From: an uncultured Flavobacteriales bacterium
GTDB lineage: Bacteria; Bacteroidota; Bacteroidia; Flavobacteriales; BACL11
NCBI GenBank assembly: GCA_905181635.1
Contig: CAJIYM010000004.1
Location: 266,264-330,263, forward strand
DNA: 64,000 bases
Reading direction: 5' to 3'
In this document: one piece after another, positions 1 through 7,776 of the stretch
Layout: each line of letters opens with the position of its first letter
Numbering within the stretch: the first letter of the stretch is position 1
The notes under the pieces: model-generated
What the model was told of the DNA's origin: nothing
Seen by the model: only the letters and a program-made list of their open reading frames with translations
Database searches by the model: none
Translations under genes and position numbers: made by a program

Positions 1-347
1 ATGGCAGAGAGCTAGTCTCTTTAAGAGGATATAGTAATAACTCTGTTTCTCCGCTAACAGGAGCTACTATTTACAACAAATACACTTCCGAACTTAGATA
101 TGCATTAAGTCTAAATCCAAGCTCGACTATGTATGCTTTAGGATTTCTAGAAGCTGGTAATGCTTGGGACAATTTTGACAACTTTAATCCTTTTGGAGTA
201 AAACGATCAGCAGGATTTGGGGTAAGAATTATGTTGCCAATGATAGGCATGATGGGGCTAGACTACGGCTGGGGTCTTGATGATATTACTGGAAAATCAG
301 ATGCAAACGGCGGTCAATTTCACTTTTCAATAGGTCAACAATTTTAA
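1..347 (+). CDS. bamA: BamA outer-membrane assembly factor, C-terminal end (partial)
   Basis: The reading frame is open from base 3 to the stop at 345-347; the 5' part lies outside the window. BamA is the outer-membrane barrel that inserts other beta-barrel proteins. The visible piece is the end of the barrel. It carries the LRGY form of the conserved VRGF/Y loop-6 motif (frame residues about 6-9), alternating aromatic strands ending in LDYGWGLDD, and a C-terminal Phe (QQF), the usual recognition signal of barrel proteins. Two ompH/skp genes follow immediately, which is the usual Bacteroidota order. The alternative is the related TamA, but the following Skp genes favour BamA. Confidence 0.85.
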   Translation, partial: GRELVSLRGYSNNSVSPLTGATIYNKYTSELRYALSLNPSSTMYALGFLEAGNAWDNFDNFNPFGVKRSAGFGVRIMLPMIGMMGLDYGWGLDDITGKSDANGGQFHFSIGQQF

Positions 348-348
348 T

Positions 349-356
349 TATATTTG
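349..356 (+). promoter_or_regulatory. -7 element TATATTTG upstream of first ompH
   Basis: The sequence matches the Bacteroidota -7 consensus TAnnTTTG and lies 17 bases before the ATG at 374. No clear -33 TTG is seen. It would allow the skp pair to be expressed separately from bamA. Confidence 0.5.
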
Positions 357-373
357 CATACTAAATTTAAATT

Positions 374-880
374 ATGAAAAAGTTTCTTTTATTATTAGTA
401 ATTAGTTTTTTAACACTAAGCATACAGGCTCAAAAGTTTGCATATGTAGATACAGAATATATCTTAAATAAAATTCCTGATTTCAAGCAAGCACAAGACA
501 AGCTAGATGCCCTTTCAACAGACTGGCAAAAAGAAATAGAAAATAAATATGCTGATGTTGAAAAAATGTATCGTGCATATCAGCAAGAACAAGTTCTGTT
601 AACTTCTGACATGAAAGAAAAAAGAGAGGGAGCAATCATTAAGAAAGAAACAGACGCAAAAAATTTACAACAAAAATACTTTGGGCCTGAAGGGAGCTTA
701 TACATCAAAAGACAAGAATTTATAAAACCTATTCAGGACAAAATATATGATGCAATTCAACAGTTAGCTGTAGAAAATAAATATGCAATTGTTTTTGACA
801 GTTCAAGCGATTTAATAATGCTTTACAAAAACAATAACTATGACAAAAGCGATAAAGTACTTAATTTAATGGGGTACTAA
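374..880 (+). CDS. OmpH/Skp family periplasmic chaperone (copy 1)
   Basis: A 168-residue protein with a Sec signal peptide (residues 1-20, ending SIQAQ), then a helical, charged, Gln/Lys/Glu-rich segment (about 30-120) that fits the long coiled-coil arms of Skp. The C-terminal part (AIVFDSSSDLIMLY) fits the small beta core. Skp trimers hold unfolded outer-membrane proteins in the periplasm and hand them to BamA. The gene sits 26 bases after bamA and 60 bases before a second family member. The start is the only ATG before the signal peptide. Assignment rests on signal peptide, composition and neighbours. Confidence 0.88.
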   Translation: MKKFLLLLVISFLTLSIQAQKFAYVDTEYILNKIPDFKQAQDKLDALSTDWQKEIENKYADVEKMYRAYQQEQVLLTSDMKEKREGAIIKKETDAKNLQQKYFGPEGSLYIKRQEFIKPIQDKIYDAIQQLAVENKYAIVFDSSSDLIMLYKNNNYDKSDKVLNLMGY

Positions 881-940
881 AAGTATTTAGAGTAGATCGA
901 CAATTAAAACACTAATTTAATAATAACAATAAACAACAAA

Positions 941-1438
941 ATGAAGAAAATTACCTTTTTAGTACTATTAAGTGCACTAACTATCAGCTCAATAGCTCAA
1001 AATAAATTTGGATATATTGATTCACAAGAACTTTTAACATTAATGCCTGAGCGGGTAGCTGCAGCAACTGAGGTAGAAAATTTTGCAAAAAGCTTGGAAG
1101 CTCAGTTAGGTTCAATGACTGCTGAATATCAGCAAGGAGTACAAGAATACCAAGCAAATGAAGCAATTTATACTGATTTAGTAAAACAGGATAAAGTTGC
1201 TGAAATTACCGGCTTAGAACAAAGAATTCAGGCTTTCCAGCAAAACGCACAAAAATCGTTACAAGCAAAAGAGCAAGAGATGTTAGAGCCAATTCTAGCT
1301 AAAGCAAGAAAGGCAATTGAAGATGTAGCTACAGAAGGAAATTACACTTATATCTTTGACAAAAGTATTGGTTCAATACTTTATGCTAAAGATAGTGAAA
1401 ATGTAATAGCCTTGGTAAAAAAGAAATTAGGTCTTTAA
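941..1438 (+). CDS. OmpH/Skp family periplasmic chaperone (copy 2)
   Basis: A 165-residue protein with a signal peptide (1-20, ending SSIAQ), a GYIDSQELL start to the mature domain, a long helical region (about 40-120) and a C-terminal YIFDKSIGSILYAKDS segment. It follows the first Skp gene in the same direction and is clearly paralogous but quite divergent from it, so the two may serve different client sets. A hairpin terminator follows 25 bases after the stop, closing the bamA-skp-skp unit. Confidence 0.88.
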   Translation: MKKITFLVLLSALTISSIAQNKFGYIDSQELLTLMPERVAAATEVENFAKSLEAQLGSMTAEYQQGVQEYQANEAIYTDLVKQDKVAEITGLEQRIQAFQQNAQKSLQAKEQEMLEPILAKARKAIEDVATEGNYTYIFDKSIGSILYAKDSENVIALVKKKLGL

Positions 1439-1462
1439 TAAAAACTTAAAATCCATTATTTT

Positions 1463-1490
1463 AAAAAGCATCTTTGTAAGGTGCTTTTTT
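1463..1490 (+). terminator. Rho-independent terminator after second skp gene
   Basis: An 8-bp stem (AAAAAGCA / TGCTTTTT) with an 11-base loop and a T-run, 25 bases after the skp stop. The descending T-run merges into the murI upstream region. Confidence 0.75.
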
Positions 1491-1492
1491 TA

Positions 1493-1500
1493 TATCTTTA
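1493..1500 (+). promoter_or_regulatory. Variant -7 element (TATCTTTA) directly before murI
   Basis: One mismatch from TAnnTTTG, 4 bases before the murI ATG at 1505. It lies just after the terminator, so murI needs its own promoter; spacing implies a transcript with almost no leader. Confidence 0.35.
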
Positions 1501-1504
1501 ACTC

Positions 1505-2305
1505 ATGAAAAAATCTCCTATTGGTATATTTGACTCTGGAATCGGTGGGTTAACTATTGCTCATGCTTTAAAAGAAAAATTACCTAATGAGAATATTATA
1601 TATTTTGGAGATACTGAGCATTTACCTTATGGAGAAAAATCCAAAACTGCTATTCAGAATTTCAGTAAAAAAATTACCCAATTTCTATTAGACAAAAATT
1701 GTAAAACAATAATTATTGCATGTAATAGCGCTTCATCAGTAGCCTATCAAAGTGTGAAAGAGATAGCCGGAAATACACCTGTATTTAATGTTATTCAACC
1801 CGTAATAGATGAAGTAGTAAAGCAATGTTCAGAATACAAAATTGGAGTAATTGGTACAAAAGCAACTATACAATCCAATAGTTATGAAAAAAAAATAAAA
1901 GCACTTTGTAGTTCTGCTAAAGTTTTATCGTTAGCGACTCCTCTTCTAGCCCCTATGATAGAAGAAGGGTTTATCAATGAGGATATTAGCCATACAATTA
2001 TAGCCAACTACCTTTCCAATAAGCAACTGGCTAGTATTGATCACCTAATATTGGCATGTACTCATTACCCATTAATTCATCAAGAAATAAAAGATTATTA
2101 CAAAGGATCGGTTAAAGTAATTGATTCCGCCAACATAGTTGTTGAGCATATTGCCAATAAGCTTAAAAAAGATAATTTACTAAGCAACAACATTAAAACT
2201 GAACATCATTTTTATGTTTCAAATTATACAGAATCCTTTGAAAAAAGTGCTCAATTTTTCTTCAAAGAGGATCTGAAATTGAAAGAAGTAAAAATTTGGG
2301 ATTAA
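1505..2305 (+). CDS. murI: Glutamate racemase
   Basis: A 266-residue cofactor-independent racemase that converts L-glutamate to D-glutamate for peptidoglycan. The family motifs are present: GIFDSGIGGLTI near the N-terminus (Asp10, Ser11), the first catalytic cysteine in ACNSAS (Cys73) and the second in ACTHYP (Cys185, with His187). Length is normal for the family. Its TAA stop overlaps the stop codon of the convergent carbonic anhydrase-like gene. It is transcribed away from the skp terminator. Confidence 0.95.
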   Translation: MKKSPIGIFDSGIGGLTIAHALKEKLPNENIIYFGDTEHLPYGEKSKTAIQNFSKKITQFLLDKNCKTIIIACNSASSVAYQSVKEIAGNTPVFNVIQPVIDEVVKQCSEYKIGVIGTKATIQSNSYEKKIKALCSSAKVLSLATPLLAPMIEEGFINEDISHTIIANYLSNKQLASIDHLILACTHYPLIHQEIKDYYKGSVKVIDSANIVVEHIANKLKKDNLLSNNIKTEHHFYVSNYTESFEKSAQFFFKEDLKLKEVKIWD

Positions 2306-2817
2306 TCCTTAAACCATGAGGAATACATAAGATAATTATTAGAGATACCTTCAATCAAAAGAGCAGACTCTTTCTCATTTAATTTTTTCACCATTTTAGC
2401 AGGAATACCTGCATATATTGTCCCTGATTCAATATGAGTTCCCTCTAATACAACAGCTCCTGCTGCGATAATTGAATTACTTTCAATAACGACACCATCC
2501 ATAACAATTGCTCCCATACCAATAAGAACATTATCACGTACAGTACAGCCATGCAACAAGGCGTTATGACCTACAGACACATTATTTCCCAAAATGGTAG
2601 CTGCTTTTTGGTAAGTACAATGAATAATTGCACCATCCTGAATATTAACCTTATTGCCTATTCTAATTGAGTTCACATCACCTCTTAAAACAGCCGAGAA
2701 CCAGACGCTACAATCACTACCCATTTTAACATCACCCACTACTGTTGCATTTTCTGCCAAATATATATTAGCTCCAAAAATAGGGCTACTGCCTTTTACA
2801 CTTTTAATCAATGCCAT
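2302..2817 (-). CDS. Gamma-class carbonic anhydrase-like (LbH hexapeptide) protein
   Basis: A 171-residue left-handed beta-helix protein of the YrdA/PaaY type. Hexapeptide repeats run through most of the chain. Three histidines at the usual zinc positions are seen (His66 in IIHC, His84 and His89 in GHNALLHG). Members bind a metal; some hydrate CO2, others have unknown activity. An upstream in-frame extension of 49 codons exists but would run through the opposite gene and promoter, so the ATG at 2815-2817, giving MALIKSV, is chosen. It diverges from the Nfu-type gene with only 39 bases between start codons. Confidence 0.9.
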   Translation of the reverse strand: MALIKSVKGSSPIFGANIYLAENATVVGDVKMGSDCSVWFSAVLRGDVNSIRIGNKVNIQDGAIIHCTYQKAATILGNNVSVGHNALLHGCTVRDNVLIGMGAIVMDGVVIESNSIIAAGAVVLEGTHIESGTIYAGIPAKMVKKLNEKESALLIEGISNNYLMYSSWFKD

Positions 2818-2832
2818 ACTATTATTTGTTTG

Positions 2833-2840
2833 TATTTTTG
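2833..2840 (+). promoter_or_regulatory. -7 element TATTTTTG for Nfu-type gene
   Basis: Matches TAnnTTTG, 16 bases before the ATG at 2857. It faces the -7 element of the opposite gene across two bases; see findings. Confidence 0.6.
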
Positions 2841-2842
2841 TA

Positions 2843-2850
2843 CAAAAGTA
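2843..2850 (-). promoter_or_regulatory. -7 element TACTTTTG for carbonic anhydrase-like gene
   Basis: On the minus strand it reads TACTTTTG and lies 25 bases before the ATG at 2817. It is the partner of 2833-2840 in a palindromic block. Confidence 0.6.
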
Positions 2851-2856
2851 AACATT

Positions 2857-3450
2857 ATGAATTATAGTATCTACGCAGAGAGCACTCCTAATCCTGGAGT
2901 AATGAAATTTGTTGCCAATCGTATGCTTGCAGATAAAAGTATTGAGATAACAGAAGCTGAACAAGCTAAAGATATTTCTGTCGCTAAGGCTTTATTTAAC
3001 TTTCCCTTTGTAAAAAGTTTATACATAAGTTCTAACTTTATATCAATTGCTAAAACTGATAACGTAGAATGGGATATGATTGCAATGCAGTTGCGTAATT
3101 TTATTACTGATTTTTTAAATGAAGAAGGATTAAAAAACTACACAGAAAATATTACTGAAGAAGAAATAATTAAAACAGAAATAAAAGTAGAAACAAATAC
3201 AGAAAAAATTGAATTTACTGATAAAGAAAAAGCAATTATTGATTTGTTAAATGAGTATATAAAACCAGCTGTAGAAGCAGATGGGGGAGCTATTACTTTT
3301 AATTCTTATGTAGGAGATGTCGTTACGGTAAATTTAAAAGGGGCATGCAGTGGTTGCCCTTCAGCAACTAGCACTTTAAAAGGAGGGATTGAAAGCCTGC
3401 TAAATCAAAAGGTCGATCCTAATATTGTCGTTAGAGCTAATGAAAGGTAA
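2857..3450 (+). CDS. Nfu-type Fe-S cluster scaffold/carrier protein
   Basis: A 197-residue protein with an N-terminal Nfu_N domain (residues 1-85, ESTPNPGVMKF motif), a charged linker (about 95-122), and a C-terminal NifU domain (125-195). The latter contains the cluster-binding GACSGCPS motif (Cys164, Cys167). Such proteins carry 4Fe-4S clusters to apo-enzymes; the nearby ferredoxin, KorAB and IspG are plausible clients in the same genome. An upstream in-frame ATG at 2830 would lie inside the promoter block, so the ATG at 2857 is used. The gene overlaps the next one by 11 bases. Confidence 0.92.
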   Translation: MNYSIYAESTPNPGVMKFVANRMLADKSIEITEAEQAKDISVAKALFNFPFVKSLYISSNFISIAKTDNVEWDMIAMQLRNFITDFLNEEGLKNYTENITEEEIIKTEIKVETNTEKIEFTDKEKAIIDLLNEYIKPAVEADGGAITFNSYVGDVVTVNLKGACSGCPSATSTLKGGIESLLNQKVDPNIVVRANER

Positions 3451-4150
3451 AATTCTTTTTATCCTATTTTTTATTTTTGCATTTAATACAAAATCTCAAA
3501 ATAGTAAAACAACCTTTGGCCTACAGTACAAACCAATAATTCCAAGTGCATATTTTAATGCTGCGGAGTTGAGTAAGAGTTCAACATCTTATATTTTCAA
3601 CTTAAATCCTAAATACAGTAACTCATTTGGGATGGTTATCCGAAATCAGATAAATAAAACTTTCTCACTAGAGTCAGGATTAAATTTTACGCAAAGAAAT
3701 TTTGAACTTTCAATAACTAATGATGCAATTAACTTAGTTGATTTCACTGGTTTTGGCATGAGATCATATGAATTCCCTATACAATTACTAACTTATGTTC
3801 GTGCTTCAGAAAATTGGTATCTGAATATTTCTTTTGGGATTTCGCATAATGTATTAGCTTCTGATGTTAAATCATATGGTGAAGAAAAAGAAAAATTTTT
3901 CTTCCAAAACACAATTAGAAGAAGCGGAGGGTATAGTGCTATTTTAGCGAATTTAGGTATGGAATATAGAACAGATAGTAAAGGTTACTATTATTTTGGT
4001 ACAAGCCTGCATAGACCTTGGAAAGTAATTGGTAGAATTTATCCAGAATATGATGACAAAATAAATATATTCAATGAGGATAGAGAATTCTACTTCGACA
4101 TGATTGGTAATTTTGTTACAATAGATTTCAGATATTTTTTTAAAGAATAA
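3440..4150 (+). CDS. Outer-membrane beta-barrel protein (PorT-like fold), function unknown
   Basis: A 236-residue protein with a signal peptide (1-19, ending FNTKS) followed by an amphipathic strand-rich sequence with alternating aromatics and a C-terminal aromatic residue pattern (TIDFRYFFKE). This fits an 8-strand outer-membrane barrel of the OMP_b-brl/PorT group. Its start overlaps the Nfu gene, so the two are co-transcribed, but a functional link is not obvious. I chose the ATG at 3440 because it opens directly onto the signal peptide. A strong bidirectional terminator follows. PorT itself acts in T9SS; that role is not shown here. Confidence 0.7.
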   Translation: MKGKILFILFFIFAFNTKSQNSKTTFGLQYKPIIPSAYFNAAELSKSSTSYIFNLNPKYSNSFGMVIRNQINKTFSLESGLNFTQRNFELSITNDAINLVDFTGFGMRSYEFPIQLLTYVRASENWYLNISFGISHNVLASDVKSYGEEKEKFFFQNTIRRSGGYSAILANLGMEYRTDSKGYYYFGTSLHRPWKVIGRIYPEYDDKINIFNEDREFYFDMIGNFVTIDFRYFFKE

Positions 4151-4179
4151 AAAAAAGGAAGCAAATGCTTCCCTTTTTT
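4151..4179. terminator. Bidirectional terminator between barrel gene and ferredoxin gene
   Basis: A perfect GGAAGCA-AA-TGCTTCC-type hairpin with an A-run on the left and a T-run on the right. It lies between two converging genes and can serve both strands. Confidence 0.85.
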
Positions 4180-4197
4180 ATAAATACTGCTCTTATA

Positions 4198-4509
4198 TTA
4201 AACGTGTAGAATATCTTTTTTAGCCATTAGTTCAGACTCTGACTCTATATTTTCATCATCAGGAATACAGCAGTCAACTGGACAAACAGCAGCGCATTGA
4301 GGCTCATCATGAAAGCCTATACATTCTGTACATTTATCAGTTGCTATGTAGAAGAAATCATCTGATTCAGCTTCATTTTCGGTATGATTATCAACACTTG
4401 TTCCGTCTGACATTTTCCATTTTTCCTCAGGAGCATAAATTGCATTATTAGGACATTCTGGCTCGCAAGCCTCACAATTAATACAGTCATCTGTTATTCT
4501 AATTGCCAT
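4198..4509 (-). CDS. 2[4Fe-4S] ferredoxin
   Basis: A 103-residue acidic ferredoxin. The first cluster motif is CINCEACEPECP (C-x2-C-x2-C-x3-C-P, residues 9-20). The second is CTECIGFHDEPQCAAVCP, with the 8-residue insertion between the second and third Cys that marks the Alvin/Azotobacter type. An acidic insertion (about 33-55) separates them. It diverges from korA by 178 bases and is a likely electron acceptor for KorAB, which reduces ferredoxin. That pairing is inferred from position and chemistry. Confidence 0.93.
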   Translation of the reverse strand: MAIRITDDCINCEACEPECPNNAIYAPEEKWKMSDGTSVDNHTENEAESDDFFYIATDKCTECIGFHDEPQCAAVCPVDCCIPDDENIESESELMAKKDILHV

Positions 4510-4539
4510 GTTTTTTTATATTCATTAATTATTTGAATA

Positions 4540-4547
4540 CAAAAATA
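4540..4547 (-). promoter_or_regulatory. -7 element TATTTTTG for ferredoxin gene
   Basis: Matches TAnnTTTG on the minus strand, 30 bases before the ferredoxin ATG. Confidence 0.45.
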
Positions 4548-4649
4548 TAATTTTTTTCAATAGAAATAACATAACTTATTAATTTATACTTATTATAAAT
4601 TACTCTTAAAATAATCAAGTAATCCTCTAAAAATTAAAGCTAAGGTTTG

Positions 4650-4657
4650 TACTTTTG
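4650..4657 (+). promoter_or_regulatory. -7 element TACTTTTG for korAB
   Basis: Matches TAnnTTTG, 30 bases before the korA ATG at 4688. No convincing -33 element is visible. Confidence 0.5.
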
Positions 4658-4687
4658 CTTAAGTAATTTTTTTGCTTTAAACTAAAA

Positions 4688-6529
4688 ATGAATAAAACTA
4701 ATAAGGTTGTTGATTTAGAAAAGGTTGTAATTAAGTTTGCTGGTGATTCAGGTGATGGAATGCAATTAACAGGAACTCAATTTACAGATACATCTGCATT
4801 GCTAGGGAATGATTTAGCAACTTTCCCTGATTATCCTGCTGAAATTAGGGCTCCTCAAGGAACAGTTGCTGGAGTTTCAGGTTTTCAAATTCATATTGGA
4901 AGGATTGATATTAATACCCCTGGTGATATTGCCGATGTCTTGGTAGCCATGAATCCTGCCGCATTAAAAGCTAATAAAAATTGGATTAAAAAAGGAGGGA
5001 CTATCATAGTAAATATTGATACGTTTACAAAAAGAGATTTAGATAAAGCGGGATATGAAACTTCACCATTAGAAGATAGTTCTTTTGAAGGATATAACAT
5101 TATACAGGCTCCAATTACCAAATTAACCCGAGAAGCTTTAAAAGATTCTGGTTTAGATGGTAAGAGTATTGGTAGATCAAAAAATATGTTTGCTTTAGGC
5201 GTTGTCTACTGGATGTTTAATCGACCAATGGAACAAACTGAAAAATTTTTACAAAAGAAATTTGCTAATAACCCTGAAGTAGTAGCCGCCAACATTAAGG
5301 TTATGCATGCAGGATATAACTTTGCAGACACTATAGAGGCACTTCCTTCATCATACACTGTACTTTCTGCAAACTTAAAGCCTGGTATATACAGGAACGT
5401 AATGGGAAACCAAGCAATTGCCTGGGGATTTTTAGCTGCTGCTGAAAGAGCAAGGAAGGGATTATTTCTAGGGTCTTATCCTATTACTCCCGCATCAGAT
5501 ATTTTACATGAACTAGCAAAACATAAAAATTTAGGAGTAAAAACTTTTCAAGCAGAAGATGAAATTGCTGGCATCTGCTCAGCAATAGGGGCAAGTTTTG
5601 CTGGAAGCCTTGCTATTACTACAACATCAGGACCTGGACTTGCTCTAAAAGGAGAAGGGTTGGGATTAGCAATTATGGCAGAACTTCCTTTAGTAGTCGT
5701 TAATGTGCAAAGAGGAGGCCCATCAACTGGATTACCAACCAAAACAGAACAATCAGATTTAATGCAGGCTCTCTACGGAAGAAATGGGGAGAGCCCATCA
5801 GTAGTTTTAGCAAGCTCTACTCCAGGAAATTGCTTTGACTGGGCTTACATGTCATCAAAAATAACATTAGAGCATAATACACCTGTTGTTTTACTCTCTG
5901 ATGGATATTTAGGTAACGGGGCAGAACCCTGGAAAATAAAATCAACACTTGATATGCCTGAAATTCATCCAAGTATTGCAATTGAAGGAGAAGAATATCA
6001 GCCTTACGCTAGAAACGAAAAAACATTAGCTAGAAAATTAGCGCTGCCCGGAACCAAGGGATTAGAGCATAGGCTTGGAGGACTTGAAAAGGAGGATATC
6101 ACTGGAAATGTCTCTTATGATGCAGAAAATCATGAAAAAATGGTTGGAATAAGAGCTGAAAAAATAAAAAGAATCGCAAATATAATTCCAAACCAAGAAA
6201 TATTTGGCGAAGAAAAAGGCGATTTATTAGTTGTTGGTTGGGGAGGAACTCATGGATCCTTATATTCTGTGGTAGATAGTCTATTAAAGCAAGGTAAAAA
6301 GATCGCTCTCTGTCAATTCAATTATATCAATCCACTTCCAAAAAATACATCAGAAATATTTAAACAATATAAACAGATTATAGTGTGTGAATTAAATTCT
6401 GGGCAGTTTGCTAATTACCTTAGAATAAATTTCCAAGGAACTATTTTTCAACAGTACAATAAAATACAAGGTTTTCCTTTTACAACAATTGAATTAGAAT
6501 CTCATTTTAAAACCTTATTATCAAAATAA
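4688..6529 (+). CDS. korA: 2-oxoglutarate:ferredoxin oxidoreductase, alpha subunit (gamma-alpha fusion)
   Basis: A 613-residue subunit in which the gamma domain (about 1-200, starting VIKFAGDSGDGMQLTG) is fused to the alpha domain (about 215-613; ITPASDILHELAKHK, FQAEDEIAGICSAIGASFAG, TTTSGPGL). With KorB it oxidises 2-oxoglutarate with CoA to succinyl-CoA and CO2, reducing ferredoxin; the reaction is reversible. Fusion and length are normal for aerobic Bacteroidota. The korB start follows the stop by one base. A pyruvate or branched-chain substrate cannot be excluded from sequence alone, though context of sucAB and this domain order favour 2-oxoglutarate. Confidence 0.9.
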   Translation: MNKTNKVVDLEKVVIKFAGDSGDGMQLTGTQFTDTSALLGNDLATFPDYPAEIRAPQGTVAGVSGFQIHIGRIDINTPGDIADVLVAMNPAALKANKNWIKKGGTIIVNIDTFTKRDLDKAGYETSPLEDSSFEGYNIIQAPITKLTREALKDSGLDGKSIGRSKNMFALGVVYWMFNRPMEQTEKFLQKKFANNPEVVAANIKVMHAGYNFADTIEALPSSYTVLSANLKPGIYRNVMGNQAIAWGFLAAAERARKGLFLGSYPITPASDILHELAKHKNLGVKTFQAEDEIAGICSAIGASFAGSLAITTTSGPGLALKGEGLGLAIMAELPLVVVNVQRGGPSTGLPTKTEQSDLMQALYGRNGESPSVVLASSTPGNCFDWAYMSSKITLEHNTPVVLLSDGYLGNGAEPWKIKSTLDMPEIHPSIAIEGEEYQPYARNEKTLARKLALPGTKGLEHRLGGLEKEDITGNVSYDAENHEKMVGIRAEKIKRIANIIPNQEIFGEEKGDLLVVGWGGTHGSLYSVVDSLLKQGKKIALCQFNYINPLPKNTSEIFKQYKQIIVCELNSGQFANYLRINFQGTIFQQYNKIQGFPFTTIELESHFKTLLSK

Positions 6530-6530
6530 T

Positions 6531-7541
6531 ATGGAGCACTTAACAAATAAAGATTTTACCAGTGATCAAGAAGTAAAATGGTGTCCTGGCTGTGGAGATT
6601 ACGCAATATTAAGAGCCATGCAGAAAGCATTACCTGATCTTGAAAGAAAAAAGGAGGAGTTTGTTTTTATTTCAGGAATTGGCTGTTCATCTCGTTTCCC
6701 ATACTACATGAATACATATGGCTTTCATACTATACACGGAAGAGCTCCAGCATTTGCAACAGGTGTGAAATTGGCAAACCCAAAACTTAGTGTTTGGCAG
6801 ATCACCGGAGATGGTGACGCACTAGCTATTGGGGGAAATCATTTTATACATGCCTTAAGAAGAAATATTGATATTAATATTTTACTCTTTAATAATGAGA
6901 TTTACGGTTTAACAAAAGGACAGTTCTCTCCTACTTCCAAAAAAGGGATAAAAACAAAATCAAACCCTCACGGAACTACTGATGAGCCATTTTCTCCTTC
7001 TGATTTAGCGATTGGTGCTCAAGGGTCTTTCTTTGCAAGAGTTGTTGATACTAACCCAAAATTAATGCAAAAAATATTTACCGAAGCAGAAGAGCATCGA
7101 GGCACTTCACTAATTGAGATTTTACAGAACTGTGTTATTTTTAACGATAAAACCTTTGCTTCAATTACTGGTAAAGAAGTAAAACAAAACGCACAACTTA
7201 TACTTGAAAATGGAAAGCCAATGCTATTTGGTCCAGATTTGAATAAAGGGATTATTCTAAATGGCTTTAAATTAGAAGTTGCTACTGTTGGAGAAAATAA
7301 TGTGAAAGAAGAGGATATTTTGATTCATAATGCACATGAGCAAGATCAAAGCTTACACACTATGTTAGCAAGAATGAGACCTCCAGAATTTCCTGCTGCA
7401 CTAGGAGTAATTAGATCAGTAAAACGACAAACCTTTGATGATGGTGTTCTTAGTCAATTAGAATACGAAAAAGAAAACGCGAAATTCAGAACAGTAGACG
7501 AACTTCTTAAATCAGGGGAGACTTGGGAGATTAAAAGTTAA
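6531..7541 (+). CDS. korB: 2-oxoglutarate:ferredoxin oxidoreductase, beta subunit
   Basis: A 336-residue TPP-binding subunit. The 4Fe-4S cysteines are visible at Cys18 and Cys21 (WCPGCGDY) and Cys52 (GIGCSSRFPYY), with a further Cys in EILQNCVIF. The TPP motif runs from GDGD (93-96) to NN (121-122), followed by IYGLTKGQFSPTS. The partner korA ends two bases upstream, so the two are translated as a pair. A clear terminator is not visible in the 235 bases to the convergent sucB. Confidence 0.93.
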   Translation: MEHLTNKDFTSDQEVKWCPGCGDYAILRAMQKALPDLERKKEEFVFISGIGCSSRFPYYMNTYGFHTIHGRAPAFATGVKLANPKLSVWQITGDGDALAIGGNHFIHALRRNIDINILLFNNEIYGLTKGQFSPTSKKGIKTKSNPHGTTDEPFSPSDLAIGAQGSFFARVVDTNPKLMQKIFTEAEEHRGTSLIEILQNCVIFNDKTFASITGKEVKQNAQLILENGKPMLFGPDLNKGIILNGFKLEVATVGENNVKEEDILIHNAHEQDQSLHTMLARMRPPEFPAALGVIRSVKRQTFDDGVLSQLEYEKENAKFRTVDELLKSGETWEIKS

Positions 7542-7776
7542 AAAATAGGAAAATAAATACTTTTAAAACAAATATTGAAAATATTAAACTATCAAATTAT
7601 AATTCCAAATACAACCACTCGTTTTACGAATTAAACAAAAGTTAAATTGAAGGTTTTGGATATTAGAAGATTAAAACTTAAATATTTACTCAATCTAAGA
7701 TAGTCTATTATAGATCTTGGGCCATCCATTTGTCTTATAAAAGAATAAAAGAGGTAACTATAAAATTACTCTAAGA

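Noticed and set aside
374-1438. The skp pair as a recent tandem duplication
   Set aside because: The two proteins share layout but little sequence, so the duplication is old; tandem skp genes are common in this phylum.
2818-2964. Longer N-terminus (49 codons) for the carbonic anhydrase-like protein
   Set aside because: It would start inside the opposite gene and run through the shared promoter block; the extension is unlike the family.
7542-7776. Possible terminator or small gene between korB and sucB
   Set aside because: Only a weak bulged inverted repeat (AGAGGTAA / TTACTCT near 7751-7773) is present, without a T-run; no frame with coding character.
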